NCBI GenBank assembly: GCA_025963465.1
Contig: JAOQAP010000096.1
Span: forward strand, 1 to 54,273
DNA length: 54,273 nt
Direction: 5' to 3'
Source of the DNA: Flavipsychrobacter sp.
Lineage (GTDB): Bacteria > Bacteroidota > Bacteroidia > Chitinophagales > Chitinophagaceae
Of this stretch, positions 8,304 to 15,097 are shown piece after piece (position 1 is the stretch's first letter; every line of letters starts with the position of its first letter). Position numbers and translations under genes: made by a program. Under the pieces are notes generated by a model. The model ran no database searches, was not told where the DNA came from, and saw nothing but the letters and a program-made list of their open reading frames with translations.

Positions 8304-8843
8304 CTATTGGGTATTGCTTTTAGTCCGTATGGCCTTATATATCTTAATAGCGCTCATCAGCAAAATGACAAACAAGAACAGGCCTGTTAGCCCCCATACC
8401 ACGCTAAGCCCCTGCTTCACAACGGCCAGCATCACTATAGCTATCAGGAAGATAGTAGCCACCTCGTTCCATATCCGTAGCTGACCGGACGAGTATTTGA
8501 ACACACCATTTGCCTGCTGTTTATACAGCGCGTGCAACGTAAAATGATAAGCATACAGCCCCACCACAAAACACAGTTTAATAGCCAGCCAGTTATCCAG
8601 GGTGCCATACATATACCACATCCACGGGCCAAAAATGAGCGTAAGCACTGCCGATGGCCATGTAATGCCAAACCACAACCGCCGTATCATAATATTGAAC
8701 TGTTGCTTTAGTATGGCCTTCTCAGGCTCAGCTTTTTCATTAGCTTCTGTATTGTAAATAAAAAGCCGCACGATATAGAACATACCGCTGAACCACGTTA
8801 CTATGAAAATGATGTGAAGTGCCTTTACGTATTGGTACATCAT
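8304..8843 (-). CDS. hemJ: Protoporphyrinogen IX oxidase HemJ
   Basis: A 179-residue membrane protein with about five helices. The N-terminus has the HemJ signature KALHIIFIVTWFSGMFY with its conserved His, Trp and Gly, then an R-L-x-x-Y block. LRIWNEVATIFLIAIV matches the conserved R-x-x-N-E in a later helix. The family converts protoporphyrinogen IX to protoporphyrin IX in the inner membrane. It lies 25 bp downstream of hemH, the next enzyme of haem synthesis, which supports the call. Translation may begin at either of two adjacent ATGs. Confidence 0.92.
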   Translation of the reverse strand: MMYQYVKALHIIFIVTWFSGMFYIVRLFIYNTEANEKAEPEKAILKQQFNIMIRRLWFGITWPSAVLTLIFGPWMWYMYGTLDNWLAIKLCFVVGLYAYHFTLHALYKQQANGVFKYSSGQLRIWNEVATIFLIAIVMLAVVKQGLSVVWGLTGLFLFVILLMSAIKIYKAIRTKSNTQ

Positions 8844-8868
8844 AGGTGCTGATTATTCAGAATAGGAA

Positions 8869-9885
8869 CTAATTGCCTATAAGGCCCGCCATTGCATTGA
8901 TCCATACAGGTTGCACATTCATGCACGGAATAAAGGTAAACGATTCACCACCTGCTTTCAAAAAATTCTCTTTTTCCCTGAGCCCTATCTCTTCCAGTGT
9001 CTCCAGGCAGTCACTTACAAATGACGGACAAACTACCAGTAGGTTCTTTATCCCTTCCTGTGGCATTTGCTCCATACGCAGCGTGGTAGATGGTTTCAGC
9101 CATTCCGACCTGCCCAGTTTCGACTGGAAGGAAACGCTGTATTTATCTTTCGGTATGCCAAGTAGTTCAGTCACAAGTCGCGTAGTAGCATAGCATTGGT
9201 GGCGGTAACAAAACGCATGGGCAGGGGAGTCTGTCTCACAGCAGTTTGCCGCTGCCAGGCAGTGATTGCCGGTCACGTCACTTTTTTGTATGTGCCGCTC
9301 TGGTATACTATGATAGCTGAACAGTAAGTGTCCGCCATTCATGTATGGCTTTATGCTCTCTGCCAGTGCAGTTATATACCCCGGATCGTTATAAAATGGT
9401 TTTATGATGCTGATGCTGAACGGGTACTTGCCTTTCTTATGCACAGCCTTTGCATGCTCTACCGCAGTTTCGTAGCTCGACATTGCATAGTGCGGATACA
9501 ACGGGAACAACACTACTTCTTCCAGGTCAGGGTTGGCCGCATGTATACGGTCATATGCTGCCTTCATTGTAGGGTTGCCATAGCGCATAGCTACTTCTAT
9601 CGGTTCCTTTATCTGCTGCTGTAGTTCTTTTTGTTGCTGGTAGGTTATAGATACAAGCGGCGATCCGTCTTCGCCCCATATAGCGCTATATGCCTCTGCC
9701 GATTTTGGTGCCCTGAACGGGGTAATGATACCTTTTACCAAAATGCTGCGCCACAGATAAGGAGAGTCTATTACTCTTTCATCCATAAGGAATTCCCGCA
9801 GGTAAGCCCTCACATCTTTCACCTGCACAGAATCAGGGGAGCCCAGGTTCATCAGTATTACGCCACGCTTTGTTTTACCAGCCAT
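8869..9885 (-). CDS. hemH: Ferrochelatase
   Basis: A 338-residue protein of typical length that inserts Fe2+ into protoporphyrin IX. Seen are GVILMNLGSPDS at the N-terminus, the metal-site His in FSYHSIPERH, YRHQCYATTR in the middle, SKLGRSEWLKP, and VVCPSFVSDCLETLEEI containing the conserved Glu side of the active site. It is cytoplasmic and membrane-associated. Several Cys residues cluster in the NHCLAAANCCE segment; a role in an iron-sulfur cluster is possible but not shown. It is the first gene of a hemH-hemJ unit. Confidence 0.96.
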   Translation of the reverse strand: MAGKTKRGVILMNLGSPDSVQVKDVRAYLREFLMDERVIDSPYLWRSILVKGIITPFRAPKSAEAYSAIWGEDGSPLVSITYQQQKELQQQIKEPIEVAMRYGNPTMKAAYDRIHAANPDLEEVVLFPLYPHYAMSSYETAVEHAKAVHKKGKYPFSISIIKPFYNDPGYITALAESIKPYMNGGHLLFSYHSIPERHIQKSDVTGNHCLAAANCCETDSPAHAFCYRHQCYATTRLVTELLGIPKDKYSVSFQSKLGRSEWLKPSTTLRMEQMPQEGIKNLLVVCPSFVSDCLETLEEIGLREKENFLKAGGESFTFIPCMNVQPVWINAMAGLIGN

Positions 9886-10067
9886 TATTTGAGCAAGAAG
9901 TTAATTGAGATGCAAAGAAACACAACTACATTACAATGTCAAAATAATGATTATTTAAAATGACCTCAGAATGACAGATCAGAGCAGCCTGCTAAAAATC
10001 TGGTTTAACATTTTTTTATTATTCTCAATAACGCCGTGTATCATATTTTGAACTTTCTTTGCAACAT

Positions 10068-10358
10068 ATGCGTAAGCACCTTGCAGTCATGTTTATTATC
10101 ATTTTCTCTTTCCAGGTATTACCTGTGAGAGTGCTTGGTAAGCTATTGGCAAAAGGGCAAACCGAAGAGGAAGTAAAAAACAGCGATAGCGATGATTCAG
10201 ATAACGCTGCTAAATATCTTGATTTTCTTTCCTGCAATTCTTTAAAATTTTCCTCTTCTTGCGTCACGGAAAAACCCGTTGGATTTGTGGTAAATACATC
10301 TGATGATGTACCTGCATCTTACGTCTCCGAAATTCTATCACCTCCACCAAACTGCTAA
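10068..10358 (+). CDS. Small secreted protein with an acidic Asp/Ser stretch
   Basis: A 96-residue protein from the ATG at 10068 (MRKHLAVM). The N-terminus is a signal peptide (about 1-25). It is followed by EEEVKNSDSDDSDNA, a short acidic segment, and two Cys in the middle plus a terminal Cys. No family was recognised. It lies 192 bp upstream of the SulP transporter on the same strand. An imperfect hairpin (about 10371-10397) after its stop suggests a separate transcript. Confidence 0.55.
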   Translation: MRKHLAVMFIIIFSFQVLPVRVLGKLLAKGQTEEEVKNSDSDDSDNAAKYLDFLSCNSLKFSSSCVTEKPVGFVVNTSDDVPASYVSEILSPPPNC

Positions 10359-10550
10359 TAGGGCACCGCTGTATCCGGTACTTTTTTGTACCCGGTTTTC
10401 TTAATAGGCTCCTTGCAGTCTCGTATACAGTTTTTTGCCTTCATCTCTCTCCGGTAGCTATTGCGAAAGCATCTGCTGCTCTCTGCTGCATTTAATCCGT
10501 TTCAATCACCCTGCATTGCCTTTTGGCTATGCACACAAACCTTATATCTT

Positions 10551-12233
10551 ATGGGTTCGTCATATTCATTTCAGATTTTTAAAAAAGATTTTCTTTCCGG
10601 CCTTATAGTATTTCTACTGGCCCTTCCATTATGCCTCGGCATTGCCCAGGCCTCTCATGCACCGCTGTTTGCCGGAATTGTTGCCGGTATAGTAGGTGGT
10701 ATAGTGATCGGTTTTTTTAGCGCATCCAGCCTCAGTGTCAGCGGGCCGGCTGCTGGCCTTACTGCTATTGTATTGGTAGCCGTTACTCAAATGGGCGTGT
10801 TTGAGATATTCCTTTGTTCCGTAATTATAGCAGGAGTTGTACAGCTGATATTTGGATATCTCAAGGCTGGCGCAATTGCAAACTATATTCCATCAAGCGT
10901 ATTGGAAGGTATGCTGGCTGGTATCGGACTCACCATTATCATCAAGCAGTTACCTGACGCCGTTGGCTTTGCAAAGAACAAAGGTGCCGTTATGGAAGAC
11001 GCGGATGACGGATTCTTTATGAATACAATAACAACAGCTATGCACAATGTACAACCTGCAGCCATTATCATATCGCTTATCGGGTTGCTGCTGCTGGTTC
11101 TTTGGCAGACAAAAGCGTTTAAAAAAGTGCAGCTGCTGCCTGCTGGTTTATTAGTGGTGATCCTTGGCACCCTTATAAATCTTGCATTCCAGGCAAATGT
11201 CCCTGGTATGGCGCTCGATAGCTCACACCTTGTGAAGTTACCGGTAGCAGCCACAGTAGTTGATTTTTTCAGGCAATTCTCTTTCCCCGACTTCAGGGGG
11301 TTTACCATGCCTAAAGTTTGGGAAACGGGTATAGTAATTGCCGTAGTTGCCTCTATCGAAACACTGCTTTGCGTGGAAGCGACTGACAAACTTGATCCGC
11401 TAAAAAGATATACGCCAACGGATAAGGAACTTAAGGCGCAAGGCATAGGCAATATTATCAGTGGTTTTCTTGGCGGCTTACCCATTACATCTGTCATCGT
11501 ACGTTCATCGGCAAATGTGAACGCCGGCGCAAAAACCAAAGCATCTGCGATCATACATGGTGTACTGTTGCTGGTATGCGCGGCAAGCATACCAATGTTG
11601 CTCAACATGATACCTAAAGCAGCTCTTGCCGCTATACTTATTTTTACTGGTTACAGGCTCTGCAAGCCCACAGTATTCAAGCATATGTGGCAGGGCGGAT
11701 GGACACAATTCATTCCTTTCGTTGCTACGGTAGTCGGCGTGGTGTATCTCGACCTGTTGAAAGGTGTTGGTATTGGTATCCTCATCAGCATTTTCTATAT
11801 ACTACGTCAGAACATCCGGATACCTTATTACTACCAGCGCAGCACTTATAGCAATGGGGATCTTATAAAGCTCAATCTTGCCCAGGAAGTATCTTTCCTG
11901 AATAAGGCCAGCATAAAGGAAACGCTGAACAACTTGCCAAACGGAAGTAATGTTATAATTGACGCATCGGATACTCAGTATATTGATTTCGATATTCTCG
12001 ATCTCATTAATGAGTTCTACCATACCCGCGCCGCTGAAAAACAGATCAATATGTCATTAATAGGTTTCAGGCACGCATACAAATTACCCGATGCAGCAAA
12101 AGAACGGGACCTCGTCTACGAAATGATTAATAAAGATGAAGTCCCCAAACGGTCGGCAGGAAGCTATAAAAAACTACTTAAACAGTTACAAGATAACTTA
12201 AATAATTCACCGCTTAAAAAACCTTCGCTATGA
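10551..12233 (+). CDS. SulP family anion (probably bicarbonate) transporter with STAS domain
   Basis: A 560-residue protein from the ATG at 10551; the longer upstream frame is not needed, because the family starts shortly before the KKDFLSGLIVFLLALP block. SulP hallmarks are LPLCLGIAQASHAPLFAGI, the SVSGPAAGLTAI segment in helix 3, and SVIVRSSANVNAGAKTK in the later core. About 12-14 helices fill residues 15-420. The C-terminal STAS domain (about 430-550) contains VIIDASDTQYIDFDILDLI. The stop overlaps the start of a beta-carbonic anhydrase by 4 bp (ATGA), which argues for bicarbonate as substrate rather than sulfate. Substrate assignment is inferred. Confidence 0.9.
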   Translation: MGSSYSFQIFKKDFLSGLIVFLLALPLCLGIAQASHAPLFAGIVAGIVGGIVIGFFSASSLSVSGPAAGLTAIVLVAVTQMGVFEIFLCSVIIAGVVQLIFGYLKAGAIANYIPSSVLEGMLAGIGLTIIIKQLPDAVGFAKNKGAVMEDADDGFFMNTITTAMHNVQPAAIIISLIGLLLLVLWQTKAFKKVQLLPAGLLVVILGTLINLAFQANVPGMALDSSHLVKLPVAATVVDFFRQFSFPDFRGFTMPKVWETGIVIAVVASIETLLCVEATDKLDPLKRYTPTDKELKAQGIGNIISGFLGGLPITSVIVRSSANVNAGAKTKASAIIHGVLLLVCAASIPMLLNMIPKAALAAILIFTGYRLCKPTVFKHMWQGGWTQFIPFVATVVGVVYLDLLKGVGIGILISIFYILRQNIRIPYYYQRSTYSNGDLIKLNLAQEVSFLNKASIKETLNNLPNGSNVIIDASDTQYIDFDILDLINEFYHTRAAEKQINMSLIGFRHAYKLPDAAKERDLVYEMINKDEVPKRSAGSYKKLLKQLQDNLNNSPLKKPSL

Positions 12234-12874
12234 TGAACAATCGGATATTAGAATCAGAACCGGTGACCACTCCTTCTGAAGCCCTTCAGAAATTAAAAGA
12301 AGGTAACTTCCGGTTCATAAATAACATGCCTATAAATAAAGATTTGCTTAACCGGATCGCTGAAACAAAAGATGGCCAGACGCCTTTCGCCGCTATTCTC
12401 AGTTGCATGGACTCTCGTGTTTCATCAGAACTCGTGTTTGACCAGGGCTTAGGTGATATCTTTAGCTTGCGTATAGCAGGCAACGTAGTGACCGACGGTA
12501 TCTTGGGCAGCCTGGAATACAGCACCGCAGTGGCAGGTGCAAAACTGATCCTCGTAATGGGACATACCAATTGCGGAGCGGTAAAGGGAGCCTGCGATCA
12601 CGTTGAAATGGGATACCTGTCGGGTTTATTAGAACATATAAAACCGGCAGTAGAAAACGAAAAACATATTTTAAATGACCGCACAAGCAACAACCCTGAA
12701 TTTGTTACTGCCGTAGCAAAATTAAATGTGGAAAGTTCTGTGTCAGAAATAGTTAACCGAAGCAGTATTATTAGGAAACTTGTCGAAGATTATAAGTTGG
12801 CCATAGTGCCGTCCATGTACAATGTGGCTACAGGCAAAGTCAGTTTCAGCGGGTTTGCAGATATGCAGGTATAG
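12230..12874 (+). CDS. Beta-class carbonic anhydrase
   Basis: A 214-residue cytoplasmic zinc enzyme that interconverts CO2 and bicarbonate. Zinc ligands and the catalytic dyad are visible: Cys in SCMDSRVSSELVFD with Asp and Arg of CxDSR, and His and Cys in GHTNCGAVKGA. IFSLRIAGNVV and LGSLEYSTAV are typical of the family. It overlaps the SulP gene by 4 bp, so translation is probably coupled, giving a transporter-anhydrase pair. The exact start may be either of two ATGs 3 bp apart (12230 or 12233). A GC-rich inverted repeat lies 28 bp after the stop. Confidence 0.95.
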   Translation: MMNNRILESEPVTTPSEALQKLKEGNFRFINNMPINKDLLNRIAETKDGQTPFAAILSCMDSRVSSELVFDQGLGDIFSLRIAGNVVTDGILGSLEYSTAVAGAKLILVMGHTNCGAVKGACDHVEMGYLSGLLEHIKPAVENEKHILNDRTSNNPEFVTAVAKLNVESSVSEIVNRSSIIRKLVEDYKLAIVPSMYNVATGKVSFSGFADMQV

Positions 12875-12901
12875 ATATAGCTTTACAGTATTCAAAAATA
12901 T

Positions 12902-12934
12902 CCTCCGGCGCAGTGGGTGTGATTAATCCGGAGG
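12902..12934. terminator. Possible terminator hairpin after carbonic anhydrase
   Basis: CCTCCGG and CCGGAGG pair around a 19-base loop. There is no T-run, so this is a weak terminator candidate between convergent genes. Confidence 0.35.
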
Positions 12935-12963
12935 CTAGGGAAGGGGTGGGCAGGACAAGCTGT

Positions 12964-13533
12964 TCACTCCTTCCCGCTTTTTGTACGATACTCCTGGTCC
13001 TTTCCCCAACCTAGCTTTTCCCTATGCACTTTCTTGTGCTTGGTAAAATCTCCCTTTTTAGGCTTCAGGTAGCCTGTGCATATAAGAAACAGATCCACGA
13101 TCTGCGCACCGATAGATGTAAACCATAATCCAAAACATATAATAGCTAAAGGGATCAACGCGAAAGAACCGGTGAAAAAGAGTACGCTAAACAACGCAGC
13201 TCCGGCTACGGCGCAGGCAATACCAAGCAGTTCGGCAACGCCCATCCCCCAATAGCCTAAGTACATGCGGTGCATTCCAAGACCTCCAAAGAAGATGCTG
13301 ATAACATTCAAAATGATAGCAGTGCCTTTATGATACTCCTGCGGTGCATTTTTATGGAAATGAGCAACACTGTCAACAGGACTATGAGGCTGCACTCCTC
13401 CGTTTTCAAAATAGCCAGCTAAAACAACTGCAGGTGCATTCATACTCTTCACAGGGAAAGCAGCATATTGTTGGTAAGGCATCCCACACAACAATAATAC
13501 AAGCAGTACAATGCGGATAAAACAGGTTTTCAA
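12964..13533 (-). CDS. TM2 domain membrane protein
   Basis: The frame is open from 13593 but has no ATG before residue 39. A TTG at 13533 gives a protein beginning (M)KTCFIRIVLLVLLLCG, a clean signal peptide, so that start was chosen (189 residues). The TM2 domain spans about 85-165: two helices with the FFGGLGMHRMYLG motif before and within the first, then ALIPLAIICFGLW and a D-L-F in the second. The C-terminus is basic (KKGDFTKHKKVHREKLG). It follows the MORN/zinc-finger gene on the same strand with a 68-bp gap. Function unknown. Confidence 0.8.
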   Translation of the reverse strand: MKTCFIRIVLLVLLLCGMPYQQYAAFPVKSMNAPAVVLAGYFENGGVQPHSPVDSVAHFHKNAPQEYHKGTAIILNVISIFFGGLGMHRMYLGYWGMGVAELLGIACAVAGAALFSVLFFTGSFALIPLAIICFGLWFTSIGAQIVDLFLICTGYLKPKKGDFTKHKKVHREKLGWGKDQEYRTKSGKE

Positions 13534-13601
13534 TAGATCTGGGGTTTGGTGTGCATCTGGTTGTAAATCAAATACTATGCCGAATTTATACACTTACTGG
13601 C

Positions 13602-14885
13602 CTATGGTATTACTCCTTTTCCATAGCATTTCTGACATTTTATCGGGTCTTTACCACTACCATGGCATCGGTCACAATCATAAACAGTTGATGAAACCCC
13701 TTGCGGTATATAATACCTTGTACTTGACCCATCACTGTGAAAGTCTGTTTTTACGGTCTGGTCCGAAGCCCTGTAAGTTGTCGATTTTCTATGTCCGCTG
13801 CCCTTGCACCACCTGCACGGAAAATCAGACTTTACTTTACCTGTGCCTTTGCACGCATTACATTTGTCTCCACTCCATTGTTTTACTTCCGTAACAGCAT
13901 TATGGTCGGCGTGTCCTACTGCCTCATAAATTTGTTCCCGCTGGTACTTTTCAAATGCATCCCACGTCCTTCCTTTTGAATGGTCTATAGAGCTGGTATA
14001 GCTTAGTTCTTCTTTATATACCCCATTTACAAAAAAGCCTGTTTCACTGATGCCGGGATAACTGTAGTGAATACCCCAGCCATTATAGGTGCCTGCATTA
14101 CTGAACTGGCCAATATACATTTCACCATTTATATAAAACAATGTTCCGAATGTTGCAGGTATCCCGTCTTTCCACAGTCCTTCATATTTGTAGAGCTGGT
14201 TGTGTGTCCACACGTAGGTTCCCCAGCCGTTCTTGCAATCACCGCTGATACAGCCTTCTTTAAATGCGCTCTCATCAGGTGTCACCGGCCATACAATAAT
14301 ACCATCACTAAACTCTACTGAGTCCGATTTCCCATTTGTATAATACAGCCTGCCAAATCCGTCCGGGTTACCTTGCTTAAAATTCCCGACAAAACGATCG
14401 ATAGTGGGCTTTTTGCCATCAAAATCATATCGCCTTCTGTCTATATCATAGGTCAGTGTTCCTTTCCCTTCCGGGTATTTATTTTTTACAGCGCCATTGT
14501 AGTCCAGCCAGCCACATCTCAGGTGTATGCTTTTATTGTATGGGTCCTGGTCATAAGAGTATACGCTTTCATTGTCCGGGTTGCTGAGCAGCATGTTTAT
14601 TACTTTCCGGTTGCTTTTATGATAGCTGCGCCTCATGGCCTCAAAATTATATATTTTGCTCAGGTCATAAGTAGTCACCGTATCCTCAAAACGCTTCTTC
14701 CTGAACGTGCCCACATGTACCTGTATCCACGCATCAGAGCTGGTATCTACCAGCACACCAAATCCGTTTTCACAGTCGCCACTTGCACAATACCCTTTAG
14801 CTTGGCTGTGGCCGGTAGTGCTGAAAATAAAAGCAAGCAATAGTGCAACAATAGTGCGGGCAGCCGTTTTTTCAAAGTAGGTCAT
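13602..14885 (-). CDS. Secreted MORN-repeat protein with DnaJ-type zinc fingers
   Basis: A 427-residue protein from the ATG at 14885, which gives a signal peptide ending in GHSQA. Two modules each open with C-x-SGDC-x-NG-x-G (about residues 32 and 195) and continue with MORN-like strands such as GNFKQGNPDGFGRLYYTNG and YEGLWKDGIPATFGTLFY. The end (about 342-425) has four CxxCxGxG motifs (CNACKGTG, CRWCKGSG, CDRCHGSG, CQKCYGKG), as in DnaJ, but with a 45-residue insert between motifs 2 and 3. MORN repeats with a DnaJ zinc domain in an exported protein are unusual. It precedes the TM2 gene. Confidence 0.8.
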   Translation of the reverse strand: MTYFEKTAARTIVALLLAFIFSTTGHSQAKGYCASGDCENGFGVLVDTSSDAWIQVHVGTFRKKRFEDTVTTYDLSKIYNFEAMRRSYHKSNRKVINMLLSNPDNESVYSYDQDPYNKSIHLRCGWLDYNGAVKNKYPEGKGTLTYDIDRRRYDFDGKKPTIDRFVGNFKQGNPDGFGRLYYTNGKSDSVEFSDGIIVWPVTPDESAFKEGCISGDCKNGWGTYVWTHNQLYKYEGLWKDGIPATFGTLFYINGEMYIGQFSNAGTYNGWGIHYSYPGISETGFFVNGVYKEELSYTSSIDHSKGRTWDAFEKYQREQIYEAVGHADHNAVTEVKQWSGDKCNACKGTGKVKSDFPCRWCKGSGHRKSTTYRASDQTVKTDFHSDGSSTRYYIPQGVSSTVYDCDRCHGSGKDPIKCQKCYGKGVIP

Positions 14886-14990
14886 AACAGTTTTTTCAGT
14901 ACAAATATCTATATGTTCGCCCATTAAATAAATACCTGCATGCAGGTATTTATAAAAATTAAGCAACAAAGATGCACAAATGTACCGGTA

Positions 14991-15012
14991 GCCCTGACCT
15001 TTAGGTCGGGGA
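14991..15012. repeat. CCTTTAGG-core inverted repeat
   Basis: CCTGACC and GGTCGGGG-type arms around TTTA, related in layout to the elements at 7611 and 28849. It is intergenic, in the 212 bp between the M1 peptidase and the MORN gene; nothing else was seen in that gap. Confidence 0.5.
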
Positions 15013-15097
15013 CAAAAAACAAATAACACTTAGGCTTTAGCCAAAATTCATAATAGGTGTACTTGAAATGTCCAACAGGTCTTTTGCACAAAACTTG

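Noticed and set aside
10371-10397. Hairpin CCGGTAC/GTACCCGG as a firm terminator
   Set aside because: The stem has an extra base and is imperfect; mentioned only in the small gene's entry.
10883-11608. 241-residue open frame antisense to the SulP gene
   Set aside because: Mirror frame of a conserved transporter; no family resemblance and no promoter.
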